Below the pieces are notes generated by a model. The model was given only the letters and a program-made list of their open reading frames with translations. It searched no databases and had not been told where the DNA came from. A program made the position numbers and the translations under genes. Below, piece after piece: positions 7,446 to 15,672 of a stretch of DNA of 24,303 bases. Positions within the stretch are counted from its first letter, which is position 1. Each line of letters starts with the position of its first letter. Source of the stretch: an uncultured Clostridia bacterium (lineage in GTDB: Bacteria; Bacillota; Clostridia; Christensenellales; Aristaeellaceae); contig CAKTYE010000036.1 of NCBI GenBank assembly GCA_934631985.1, positions 1-24,303 of the forward strand, written 5' to 3'.

Positions 7446-8723
7446 GTGAAGGACTATGTATTTCGCTATGGTGACGGTACGGTGAGCGTTCCGCTGGATG
7501 AGACGCATGTAATGGGGGTGCTGCATGGCAATAAGGTGCCGCCCCTTGCGGATATTCCCGCCGCGCTGAATGCGGCGCTGGATGCGCCCATCGACATGCC
7601 CGCGCTGGACAAGTGGGTGCAGCCGGGGGAGCAGGTGGCGCTGGTGGTCAGCGATATGTCCCGCTTCTGGATGCGGCAGGATCTGGTCATCCCGGCACTG
7701 GTGGAGTATCTGCATGACCGCTGCGGCGTGGCGGACGATCACCTGGTGATCATTGTGGCAAACGGTACCCACGATGGCGGGGACGAAAAGGAGCTGCGCA
7801 CGCTGGTGACGGATGCTGTATACGACCGCATTCGCGTGGTGAACCACGACTGTAACGCCCCTGATCTGGTGTATCTGGGAACAACGCCCCACGGTACGCC
7901 GGTGCGCATCAATGCCGAAGCGGCCCATGCGGATCGGGTCATTTGCCTGGGTGCAAGCACCCATCATGTGATGGCAGGCTTCGGCGGCGGACGCAAGAGC
8001 ATCCTTCCCGGCATCAGCGGCATGGATACCATCTGCCACAATCACGCCTTCGCGCTGGATCCCGTGTGTCTGCGCAGCAATGCCCGCATCGGCAACGGCA
8101 AGCTCAATGACAATCCGCTGAATGACGATATGTGCGAAGCGGCGGCGATGGTCAAAAATCTGTTTATGGTCACGCTGGTAATGAACGCCGAAATGAAGCT
8201 GGCGGAGCTGTACGCGGGGCATTATCTCCATTCCTGGCAGGCGGCCTGCGAGGCGGTGGACCGCATTTACCGGGTGGAGATTCCCGAAAAGTCGGATGTG
8301 GTGGTCGCCAGCTGCGGCGGCTTCCCGAAGGATATGTCCCTGTACCAGGGGACGAAGACCATTGATAACATTGAGTTCTGCCTGAAGCCCGGCGGGACGC
8401 TCATTCTGCTCATTGAGGCCCGGGATGGCGGCGGCCCTGCCGAATATTTCGACTGGATCAAGGATCTGCAGGCAGGCACCATGGAAAAACGCCTGCGGGA
8501 GCATTTCACCATTCCCGGCTATATTTTCCTGCTGAATTGCGAGCAGGCCCAGCGGTACAATATTATGATGCTGTCCTCTGTCAGCCCGGAGACCGTCGCG
8601 CCCATGGGCCTGCAGGCCTACGGCACGGTGGAGGAGCTGCTGGCGGCGGCGGACCTGAAGGACAAGTCCATCTACGTCATTCCCAACGGCAGCACGGTGG
8701 TGCCTTATGTGAAAGGAGCGTAA
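7446..8723 (+). CDS. larA: LarA-family nickel-pincer 2-hydroxyacid racemase
   Basis: The 425-residue product matches the length of lactate racemase LarA. The key residues are present: the 'GTH' His109, the 'HHVMAGFGGGRKSILPG' block with His174 and Lys184, and His200 in 'NHAF'. These correspond closely to the catalytic histidines, cofactor-linked lysine and nickel-binding histidine of the characterised Lactobacillus enzyme. The upstream ATG at 7425 is in frame, but GTG 7446 is preferred because AGGGG (7430-7434) is well spaced, the protein then starts 'KDYVFRYGDG' as usual, and the residue numbering aligns. Activity requires the nickel-pincer nucleotide made by LarB, LarC and LarE, none of which is encoded here. 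The substrate may be lactate or another 2-hydroxyacid. The aminotransferase gene follows after 3 bases. Confidence 0.88.
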   Translation: MKDYVFRYGDGTVSVPLDETHVMGVLHGNKVPPLADIPAALNAALDAPIDMPALDKWVQPGEQVALVVSDMSRFWMRQDLVIPALVEYLHDRCGVADDHLVIIVANGTHDGGDEKELRTLVTDAVYDRIRVVNHDCNAPDLVYLGTTPHGTPVRINAEAAHADRVICLGASTHHVMAGFGGGRKSILPGISGMDTICHNHAFALDPVCLRSNARIGNGKLNDNPLNDDMCEAAAMVKNLFMVTLVMNAEMKLAELYAGHYLHSWQAACEAVDRIYRVEIPEKSDVVVASCGGFPKDMSLYQGTKTIDNIEFCLKPGGTLILLIEARDGGGPAEYFDWIKDLQAGTMEKRLREHFTIPGYIFLLNCEQAQRYNIMMLSSVSPETVAPMGLQAYGTVEELLAAADLKDKSIYVIPNGSTVVPYVKGA

Positions 8724-8726
8724 GCG

Positions 8727-9887
8727 ATGATGCAGAAGTATATTGCGAAACGGTTTCAGGTGCGCAGCGAGGGCCTGTCGCTGGATACGGCGGCGCTGGC
8801 CCGCTATGACGACGTGATCGACCTGAGCATTGGCGACACGGATTTCCATACGGATCGCCGCATTATCGACGCGGCCTATGCGGACGCCTGCAAGGGCTAC
8901 ACCCACTATGGCGACCCCAAGGGCGACCCGGAGCTGATCGAGGCCATCTGCCAGGCGTGGAAGGAGGACTTCCAGCAGGACATTACCCCTGCCGAGGTGC
9001 TGGTGACGACCTCCAGCTGCATGGGCATGTCCCAGGCACTGCTGTCCATTCTGAACCCCGGGGACGAGGTGCTGGTGTTCGGCCCGTATTTTGCCGACTA
9101 TAATAACCAGATCGAGCTGGCGGGCGGCAAAACGGTGGAGGTGGTGACCCGGGAGGAGGAACTGTATCATCCGCAGGAGGCGGACGTTCGCGCAGCAATC
9201 ACGCCCCGCACCCGCGCCATGATCGTCAACACCCCCAGCAACCCTACCGGCGCGGCCTATGACCGGGAGACGCTGACCATGCTGGCGCGGCTGGCAACGG
9301 AATATGACCTGCTGGTGCTGGCGGATGAGATCTACACCCGCTATCTGTACGATGGAGAGTTCATCCCCATGCGGACGCTGCCCGGCATGAAGGATCGTAC
9401 GGTGACGCTGAACAGCTTTTCCAAGAACTTCCTGATGACTGGCTGGCGCGTGGGCTACATTGTGGCGCACCCGGAGCTGATCGCCGTGTTCCAGCATGTG
9501 AATGAGGGCCTAACCTACGTTGCGCCGTCCATTTCCCAGCGTGCCGCGCTGAAGGCGCTGTCCCTGCGCAATGAGATCGCAGAGGAATACATCACCAAGT
9601 ATCGCGACCGGGTATATTATGTGGCGGATCGGATCGAGCAGATGCCGTATCTGTCTATCCTGCGGCCCCGCGGCACGTTCTATGCCTTCCCGGGCATTGC
9701 GAAGACGGGCATGGAGGACGGCACGTTCTGTAATTTCCTGCTGGAAAAGGCGCATCTGCTGGTGGCCCCGGGCCATGTGTTCGGTCGTGCGGGGGAGAAG
9801 CATTTCCGCATTGCCTGCACGGTATCGGATGCAAAGCTGGCGGAGGCCATGGATCGGCTGGAGGCACTGGGCAAGTATTTTGCCTGA
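8727..9887 (+). CDS. Class I/II PLP-dependent aminotransferase
   Basis: A 386-residue fold-type I aminotransferase. Visible landmarks are the 'YGDPKGDPELIEAI' N-terminal region, 'NTPSNPTG' with Asn172, 'LADEIYTRY' with Asp200 and Tyr203, the PLP-binding lysine at 233 in 'SFSKNFLMTGWRVGY', and a C-terminal 'HFRIACTVSD' with the carboxylate-binding Arg. It transfers the amino group between an amino acid and a 2-oxo acid. The subfamily resembles aspartate/aromatic-type enzymes, but specificity cannot be read. AAAGGAG (8710-8716), overlapping the end of larA, serves the ATG at 8727. Co-transcription with larA suggests a pathway linking a 2-hydroxyacid, its 2-oxo acid and an amino acid, but a dehydrogenase joining the two steps is not present. 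Confidence 0.9.
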   Translation: MMQKYIAKRFQVRSEGLSLDTAALARYDDVIDLSIGDTDFHTDRRIIDAAYADACKGYTHYGDPKGDPELIEAICQAWKEDFQQDITPAEVLVTTSSCMGMSQALLSILNPGDEVLVFGPYFADYNNQIELAGGKTVEVVTREEELYHPQEADVRAAITPRTRAMIVNTPSNPTGAAYDRETLTMLARLATEYDLLVLADEIYTRYLYDGEFIPMRTLPGMKDRTVTLNSFSKNFLMTGWRVGYIVAHPELIAVFQHVNEGLTYVAPSISQRAALKALSLRNEIAEEYITKYRDRVYYVADRIEQMPYLSILRPRGTFYAFPGIAKTGMEDGTFCNFLLEKAHLLVAPGHVFGRAGEKHFRIACTVSDAKLAEAMDRLEALGKYFA

Positions 9888-9902
9888 GGCATCCTGTACA
9901 AA

Positions 9903-9916
9903 CAGTGTATACACTG
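9903..9916. promoter_or_regulatory. 14-base perfect palindrome after the aminotransferase gene
   Basis: CAGTGTATACACTG reads the same on both strands. It lies 15 bases after the aminotransferase stop and just before two hairpins. It may be a dimeric regulator site, or part of the transcript's 3' structure; there is no promoter close enough to decide. Confidence 0.4.
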
Positions 9917-9943
9917 AATATGCAAAGTAACTGCATATTTTTT
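9917..9943 (+). terminator. Small AT-rich hairpin with T-run
   Basis: AATATGCA (9917-9924) pairs with TGCATATT (9932-9939) and continues into T's to 9943. It is a weak terminator-like element directly upstream of a stronger one. Confidence 0.5.
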
Positions 9944-9945
9944 GC

Positions 9946-9982
9946 AAGGGCTCTGTTTCCGGACGAAACAGGGCCTTTGCTT
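9946..9982 (+). terminator. Rho-independent terminator of the larA-aminotransferase operon
   Basis: A 14-pair stem (9946-9959 with 9965-9978, two G-U pairs) around a 5-base loop, ending in CTTT, GC and TTT. The T-run is interrupted, but with the preceding hairpin it should end the operon. Confidence 0.75.
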
Positions 9983-9985
9983 TAT

Positions 9986-10117
9986 ACATTTTCGGAAAAT
10001 TGCGCGGCATAGCGCTGCATATTCCGGGAGGATCATGCGCCGCCTTGCAGGAAAACAGGCCGATTTCGGGACGCTGTGCCCCCCTGCGGTGCATGCTTTT
10101 GCAAAAAAGTCTGCATT
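9986..10117. other. Non-coding spacer, nothing recognised
   Basis: Between the terminator and the promoter block of the amino-acid transporter I see no SD-supported frame, no strong hairpin with a T-run and no riboswitch I recognise. Confidence 0.5.
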
Positions 10118-10161
10118 TATTTCAAAAAAGGGGTTGACAAGCAAGCATAAGCGTGTATAAT
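10118..10161 (+). promoter_or_regulatory. Strong promoter with upstream A-tract, amino-acid ABC operon
   Basis: TTGACA (10134-10139), 16-base spacer, TATAAT (10156-10161), preceded by an A-tract (10124-10129) resembling an UP element. Bases 10118-10141 match 23858-23881, upstream of the tRNA cluster, at 23 of 24 positions. Start expected near 10168. Confidence 0.9.
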
Positions 10162-10203
10162 AATGCACATAACCTGAATAAAACCTTATGGGAGGCAGTA
10201 ACT

Positions 10204-10998
10204 ATGAAGAAGATGCTTGCGTTGGTTCTTGCCCTGTGCATGATGGTTGCCTGTGTGGCGGTCGCTTCCGCAGAAGGCGCGGTAGATAAGATCAAGGCGG
10301 CTGGCGAGCTGGTCATCGGCACCGAGGCCACCTACGGCCCCTACGAATTCCTGGACGATGATTCGAACCCCATCGGCTGCGACATCTGGCTGGCCCAGAA
10401 GATCGCCGATGAGCTGGGCGTGACCCTGAAGGTGAGCGACATGGCCTTTGACGGCATCATTCCCGCCGTGCAGGCCGGTCAGGTGGATCTGGGCATCGCA
10501 GCCTTCACCGTGGATGAGGAGCGCGCCAAGGTCATTGACTTCAGCAACCAGTACGAGCTGAGTGAGCAGCTGCTCATCGTTAAGAAGGGCAACGCCGATG
10601 TGTATGCCACCAAGGAATCCCTGGCGGGCAAGAAGGTCGGCGCGCAGATGGGCACCGTGCAGTCCAAGCTGATCACCAATGTGCTGACCGATTCCGAGTT
10701 GTTTGAGCTGGACACCTATCCGAACCTGGCAATGGAGACCGTTAACGGCAACATCGCCGGCTTCGTGTGCGACGCTGCGGTGGGCGAGGGCATGGTGGCC
10801 CAGAACGACAACCTGGAGATCAGCAAGCTGACCTTCACGGCGGAGGAAGCTTCCTTCGGCAAGGCCGTCATCGTGGCGAAGGGCAACGACGACCTGATGG
10901 CGGTTGTGAACAAGGTCGTGGATCAGGTTGTGGCGGACGGCTCCTATCTGGAGGCCTTCGCGGAGTACAACGCGATCTGGGCGCCCGCTGAGCAGTAA
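10204..10998 (+). CDS. Polar amino-acid ABC transporter, solute-binding protein
   Basis: A 264-residue family 3 extracellular solute-binding protein (SBP_bac_3). It has a signal peptide, then the typical start 'KIKAAGELVIGTEATYGPYEF', 'GCDIWLAQKIADELG', 'FDGIIPAVQAGQVDLGIAAF' and 'ERAKVIDFSNQY'. It captures an amino acid outside the cell and delivers it to the permease encoded downstream. The secretion signal contains both an atypical lipobox-like MVAC (Cys17) and an ASA cleavage site, so it may be lipid-anchored or freely secreted. ATG 10204 is set by GGGAGG (10190-10195), 8 bases upstream. A hairpin between this gene and the permease may allow higher expression of the binding protein. The exact amino acid is unknown. 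Confidence 0.93.
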   Translation: MKKMLALVLALCMMVACVAVASAEGAVDKIKAAGELVIGTEATYGPYEFLDDDSNPIGCDIWLAQKIADELGVTLKVSDMAFDGIIPAVQAGQVDLGIAAFTVDEERAKVIDFSNQYELSEQLLIVKKGNADVYATKESLAGKKVGAQMGTVQSKLITNVLTDSELFELDTYPNLAMETVNGNIAGFVCDAAVGEGMVAQNDNLEISKLTFTAEEASFGKAVIVAKGNDDLMAVVNKVVDQVVADGSYLEAFAEYNAIWAPAEQ

Positions 10999-11023
10999 GC
11001 ACAGCAAGCCAACGGAATTTTTT

Positions 11024-11053
11024 ACCGGAAAGCCGGTCCATCGGCTTTCCGGT
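11024..11053 (+). repeat. Intra-operon hairpin between binding protein and permease genes
   Basis: A perfect 12-pair stem (11024-11035 with 11042-11053) around a 6-base loop, followed by only TT and C (three T's counting the last stem base). It is more likely a transcript-stabilising or partially terminating hairpin than a full terminator, since permease and ATPase follow in the same direction without a visible promoter. Confidence 0.75.
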
Positions 11054-11112
11054 TTCGTGATGTTCTGCCATAAAATCTCCCTGAACGGTCACCAAGCGGA
11101 AGGAGCAATGTC

Positions 11113-11794
11113 ATGCAGTTTCTGGAAACCATGGGCAAAATGCTAACAAAATACAGCGGGTTCTTTGTGGAGGGCGTGGAGAACACGCTGATTCTTTCCT
11201 TCTTCACGGTGCTGTTCGGTACCATTCTGGGTACGCTGATGGCGATGGCCCGCATGAGCAAGATCAAGCCGTTCAAGTGGCTTGCCACGGCTTATATTGA
11301 GTTTTTCCGCGGCACACCCCTGATGGTGCAGCTGATGTTCATCTTTTACGGCCTGCCCATGATCGGCGTGACCTTCCCCTCGGTGAGTTTTTTGCCGGAC
11401 TTTGACCGCTTTGCGGCGGGTGTGGTCGCCATGAGCCTGAACAGCTGCGCCTATGTGGCGGAGGTCATCCGCTCGGGCATTCAGGCGGTGGATAAGGGAC
11501 AGATGGAGGCGGCCCGCAGCCTGGGCTTCCACCACAAGCAGGCCATGCGGCTGGTCATTCTGCCCCAGGCCGTGCGCAACATTCTGCCGGCCCTGGGCAA
11601 CGAGTTTGTGACCATCATCAAGGAGTCCTCCATTGTGTCCGTCATCGGCATTGCCGATCTGATGTACCGCACCAAGGGCGTTATTGCCAAGACCTACAAC
11701 AGCCTGGAATGTCTGGCAATTGCCGCATTGATCTACTTTGTTCTCACCTTTGTGGGTGGACGGCTGATCGCGCTGATGGAAAGGAAGATGTCTC

Positions 11795-11808
<14 letters not shown>
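11113..11808 (+). CDS. Polar amino-acid ABC transporter, permease
   Basis: A 231-residue HisM/GlnP-type permease with about five membrane helices. The opening 'FFVEGVENTLILSFFTVLFG' and 'YIEFFRGTPLMVQLMFIFYG' are characteristic. The EAA loop 'QMEAARSLGFHHKQAMRLVILPQAVRNILPALGNEF' is also characteristic (given as QMEAARSLGFHHKQA, MRLVILPQAVRNILPALGN). The EAA loop docks the ATPase encoded immediately downstream. GGAAGGAG (11098-11105) is the SD. The 3' end overlaps the ATPase start by 14 bases, implying translational coupling. Probably forms a homodimer in the membrane, as only one permease is encoded. Confidence 0.95.
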
Positions 11809-12532
<724 letters not shown>

Positions 12533-12552
12533 AACTGCAAAAGATATGCTTT

Positions 12553-12588
12553 CAGACCGCGCGGAGCTTCTGCGCGGTCTGTGCTTTA
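12553..12588 (+). terminator. Hairpin ending the amino-acid ABC operon
   Basis: CAGACCGCGC (12553-12562) pairs perfectly with GCGCGGTCTG (12572-12581) around a 9-base loop, then TGCTTTA. The stem is strong, but the T-run is short. Confidence 0.65.
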
Positions 12589-12603
12589 GAACGGAAAATA
12601 CCA

Positions 12604-12633
12604 TTGACAGCGCCGCCTGCGCCGTGGTACGAT
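12604..12633 (+). promoter_or_regulatory. Sigma-A promoter of asd
   Basis: TTGACA (12604-12609), 18-base spacer, TACGAT (12628-12633) with an extended -10 TG at 12625-12626. Start near 12640. Confidence 0.75.
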
Positions 12634-12690
12634 GACCTCCTGAAAGAAAGATTGCACGGCGCTGCGCCGAGGTTGGAAAGGATGAGGAGC

Positions 12691-13785
12691 ATGAGATCAT
12701 ATCGCGTTGGGATCGTGGGAGCTACCGGCATGGTGGGTCAGCGGTTTATTTCGCTGCTGCAGGGACATCCCTGGTTTCATATTACCGCACTGGCGGCGTC
12801 CAGCCGCAGCGCAGGCAAGACATACCGTGAAGCGGTGGGGGAACGCTGGGCATTTGACTGGAAAATCCCGGCTGAAGTGGCGGACATGACCGTGCTGGAC
12901 GCTTCTGACGTGGAAAAAGTGGCGGAGAAGGTCGATTTCGTTTTCTGCGCCGTGGACATGAAAAAGGACGAGATTCGCGCCTTGGAGGAAAACTACGCCC
13001 GGCATGAGGTGCCTGTGGTTTCCAACAACAGCGCCTGCCGCGGCCTGCCGGATGTGCCAATGGTCGTCCCGGAGATCAACGCCGACCACATTGCGGTCAT
13101 TGATACCCAGCGCAAGCGGCTGGGCAGCAGCTACGGCTTTATTGCGGTGAAGCCCAACTGCTCCATCCAGAGCTATGTTCCCGCGCTGACGCCCCTGCTG
13201 GACTTTGAGCCTGAAAAGGTCAGCGTGTGTACCTATCAGGCCATCAGCGGCGCAGGCAAGACCTTCAAGACCTGGCCTGAAATGGTGGACAATGTGATCC
13301 CCTATATTGGCGGCGAGGATGAAAAGAGCGAGCAGGAGCCGCTGAAGCTGTGGGGTCACCTGAAGGAAACGGCGGACGGTCCGGTCATTGAAAACGCCAA
13401 GACCCCGGTCATCAGCGCACAATGCCTGCGCGTGGCGGCCTCGGACGGTCACATGGCAGCAGTCTCCGTCAGCTTTAAGCACAAGCCCACCAAGGAACAA
13501 ATGCTGGATCGCTGGGCACACTTTGAGACGGAGGCTCAGCGCTTGGGCCTGCCCAGCGCGCCGAAGCCCTTCCTGCAATATTTCGAAGACCCGGCCCGCC
13601 CCCAGACCCGGCTGGATCGGGACTTCCAGGGCGGCATGGGCGTATCCATCGGCCGTCTGCGGGAGGATAGCCTTTTCGACTACAAATTCGTGTGCCTGAG
13701 CCACAACACCGTGCGCGGCGCGGCGGGCGGCGGCATCCTGACGGCGGAGCTGCTCTGCGCCAAGGATGTTATTCGCGCAAAATAA
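12691..13785 (+). CDS. asd: Aspartate-semialdehyde dehydrogenase
   Basis: A 364-residue enzyme that reduces aspartyl phosphate to aspartate semialdehyde with NADPH, the branch point to lysine/diaminopimelate, threonine and methionine. The NADP-binding 'VGIVGATGMVGQRF' is at residues 6-19, and the catalytic cysteine is Cys157 in 'KPNCSIQ'. 'QAISGAGKT' and the His-containing 'ASDGHMAAVSV' further fit the family. Length and motif spacing fit the class found in archaea and some bacteria rather than the E. coli type. An in-frame ATG at 12682 with GAGG (12669-12672) is an alternative start. ATG 12691 has AAGGA (12678-12682) 8 bases upstream and gives the usual N-terminus. It leads the asd-dapA-dapB cluster, but a terminator-like hairpin separates it from dapA. 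Confidence 0.93.
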   Translation: MRSYRVGIVGATGMVGQRFISLLQGHPWFHITALAASSRSAGKTYREAVGERWAFDWKIPAEVADMTVLDASDVEKVAEKVDFVFCAVDMKKDEIRALEENYARHEVPVVSNNSACRGLPDVPMVVPEINADHIAVIDTQRKRLGSSYGFIAVKPNCSIQSYVPALTPLLDFEPEKVSVCTYQAISGAGKTFKTWPEMVDNVIPYIGGEDEKSEQEPLKLWGHLKETADGPVIENAKTPVISAQCLRVAASDGHMAAVSVSFKHKPTKEQMLDRWAHFETEAQRLGLPSAPKPFLQYFEDPARPQTRLDRDFQGGMGVSIGRLREDSLFDYKFVCLSHNTVRGAAGGGILTAELLCAKDVIRAK

Positions 13786-13808
13786 ATCAGCGCCCTATGG
13801 GGCATGCT

Positions 13809-13853
13809 GGGAGGGAGACGCTTTCCTTGCGAAAGCGGACTTCCTCCTTTTTT
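13809..13853 (+). terminator. Terminator or attenuator between asd and dapA
   Basis: A 7-pair upper stem (13819-13825 with 13831-13837) and an 8-pair lower stem (13810-13817 with 13840-13847, one G-U) are separated by a small internal loop and followed by six T's (13848-13853). It has the form of a full intrinsic terminator, 28 bases before dapA. No promoter is visible between it and dapA, so it may be read through partially or conditionally. Confidence 0.85.
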
Positions 13854-13881
13854 GATGGATGCCCGAAGGGAGCTGTGCAGC

Positions 13882-14799
13882 ATGCGGAAAAAACCGCTTT
13901 TTCAGGGATGTGCAACGGCGCTGGTCACGCCCTTTCAGCAGGATGGGGCCATTGACTGGCCCAGCCTGGAGCAATTGGTGGAGCGCCAGCTTGCCGGGAA
14001 GGTGCAGGCGCTGGTGGTGCTGGGCAGCACCGGCGAGCCGCTGACCCTGACGGCAAAGGAGCGGCGGCAGGTGGTGTCGCGGGTGACGGCACAGGTGCGC
14101 CGCCGCGTCCCGGTCATTGTAGGAACGGGCGGCAGCAGCACGTCCGCAGTGCTGGAGGAAGCCCGCATGGCGCGGGAATGCGGCGCAGACGCACAGCTTT
14201 GCGTCACGCCCTATTACAGTCGGCCCATGCCGGCGGGGCTGCGAGCGCACTACACGGCCCTTGCGGCGGCGGATACGCTGCCCATCATTGTGTACAACGT
14301 GCCATCCCGCACGGGCGTGAACCTGTCTGCGGAGACGATGCAGGCCATTTGCGCCCTGCCGCAGGTGATCGGCGTGAAGGAGGCCGACACGGATATGGTA
14401 CAGAATCAGCGCAAGCTGGCCCTTTGCGGCGCGGACACTGCCTTTTATGCGGGCAATGATGAGCTGATCTGGCCCCTGATGGCTTGCGGCGCAGTTGGGG
14501 TGATCTCCGTTGCGTCCAATCTGGTGCCGGAACGCATCGCGGCGCTGACGGAAGCGGCCCTGCACGGAGACTGCGCCCATGCGGCGGCGCTGCAGATGGC
14601 CTTGCAGGAACTGCATGCCGCGCTTTTCTGCGAAACGAACCCCGGCCCCATCAAGGCGGCGCTTGCCCTTGCAGGGTTCATGCAGGAGATGCTGCGCCTG
14701 CCGCTGACCGCATTGCAGCCGAAGCATAAGGCGCTGCTGGCAGCGGTGCTGCAAGGCATGGGCCTTTGTGCAGAGGAGGGGAACGCACCGTGCGACTGA
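13882..14799 (+). CDS. dapA: 4-hydroxy-tetrahydrodipicolinate synthase
   Basis: A 305-residue TIM-barrel aldolase that condenses pyruvate with aspartate semialdehyde. It has 'ALVTPF', 'GSTGEPLTL' (Thr50), catalytic Tyr138 in 'VYNVPSRTG' with Arg143, and the Schiff-base Lys166 in 'IGVKEAD'. The frame opens further upstream through the terminator hairpin, but ATG 13882 is set by GGGAG (13868-13872), 9 bases away, and by the normal family start 'FQGCATALVTPF'. It overlaps dapB by 10 bases. It is the first committed enzyme of lysine/diaminopimelate synthesis; in sporulating bacteria the same route also feeds dipicolinate. Confidence 0.95.
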   Translation: MRKKPLFQGCATALVTPFQQDGAIDWPSLEQLVERQLAGKVQALVVLGSTGEPLTLTAKERRQVVSRVTAQVRRRVPVIVGTGGSSTSAVLEEARMARECGADAQLCVTPYYSRPMPAGLRAHYTALAAADTLPIIVYNVPSRTGVNLSAETMQAICALPQVIGVKEADTDMVQNQRKLALCGADTAFYAGNDELIWPLMACGAVGVISVASNLVPERIAALTEAALHGDCAHAAALQMALQELHAALFCETNPGPIKAALALAGFMQEMLRLPLTALQPKHKALLAAVLQGMGLCAEEGNAPCD

Positions 14800-15533
14800 T
14801 CCTCAGCGGGGCCTTGGGGCAGATGGGACGGGCTGTGGCGGTGCAGGCCCGGGCAGCACAGCATGAGATCGTCTTTGGTGTGGACAGCAGCACGGGGGAA
14901 ACGGACTTCCCACTGTTTTCGACCTTTGCGGAAGCACCCACAGTACAGGATGCCGTGCTGATCGACTTTTCCCGCCCGGAGCTGCTGCCGGGGCTGCTGG
15001 CCTATGCCACGGCGCAGCGGCTTCCTGCTGTGCTGGCGACAACGGGCTATTCTGTGGCGCAGGAAGCGCTTGCGCGGCAGACCGCTGCGGAAATCCCCAT
15101 TTTCCGCGCGGCGAATATGAGCCTTGGGGTCGCGGTGCTGGCGCGGCTGTGCCAACAGGCGGCAAAGGCCCTCGGCCCGGGCTTTGATGTGGAGATCGTG
15201 GAAGCCCACCACCGCCGCAAGGCAGACGCGCCCAGCGGCACGGCCTGGATGCTCTATGAGGCCGTTGCAGCGGTGCAGAAGCCAGCTGCGAAGCCGCAGC
15301 TGGACAGGCATGGCATGCAGTGCCTGCGCACGGAAGGGGAGATCGGGCTGCATGCACTGCGCGGCGGCACGGCGGCAGGGGAGCATGCAGTGTGCTTTTT
15401 TGGCCCCGGGGAACGGCTGGTGCTGCGGCACAGCGCGGAGAATCGAAGCATTTTTGCGGCGGGAGCGCTGCGGGCCGCAGCATTTCTGACACAGGCTGAA
15501 CCTGGGCTGTATGACATGCAGGCGATTCTGTAG
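14790..15533 (+). CDS. dapB: 4-hydroxy-tetrahydrodipicolinate reductase
   Basis: A 247-residue enzyme that reduces the DapA product with NAD(P)H. The nucleotide-binding 'GALGQMGRAV' is at residues 7-16, 'LATTGY' is at about 82-87, and the catalytic block 'EAHHRRKADAPSGTA' carries His140, His141 and Lys144. The start is GTG 14790, because AGGAGG (14774-14779) lies 10 bases upstream and the Rossmann motif begins immediately. It overlaps the dapA stop and is translationally coupled to it. No T-tailed terminator follows; the next 228 bases contain hairpins without T-runs. Confidence 0.95.
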   Translation: MRLILSGALGQMGRAVAVQARAAQHEIVFGVDSSTGETDFPLFSTFAEAPTVQDAVLIDFSRPELLPGLLAYATAQRLPAVLATTGYSVAQEALARQTAAEIPIFRAANMSLGVAVLARLCQQAAKALGPGFDVEIVEAHHRRKADAPSGTAWMLYEAVAAVQKPAAKPQLDRHGMQCLRTEGEIGLHALRGGTAAGEHAVCFFGPGERLVLRHSAENRSIFAAGALRAAAFLTQAEPGLYDMQAIL

Positions 15534-15672
15534 GCACAGACACACTTTCCCGTTTGGTTGGTCTGGATGTCCCTGTCGCACACGCATGCAGCCTTCATAA
15601 CGCATATCATTCATATAGCCCCATCGAAGCGAATAATAACCTTTCCCCCTCACATGGTCTTCGGGAGAGAGC

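Noticed and set aside
7428..9497. Open frame of 689 codons on the minus strand
   Set aside because: It lies antisense to larA and the aminotransferase, both clearly real. Its composition is dominated by His, Gln, Arg and Gly, as expected from the complement of GC-rich codons, and it has no family features or SD.
12540..12690. Possible lysine riboswitch upstream of asd
   Set aside because: The leader from the predicted start (about 12640) to asd is only about 50 bases and lacks the long multi-helix fold of the lysine riboswitch.
12697..13704. Open frame of 335 codons on the minus strand
   Set aside because: Antisense to asd, His/Arg/Gly-rich, no recognisable domain.
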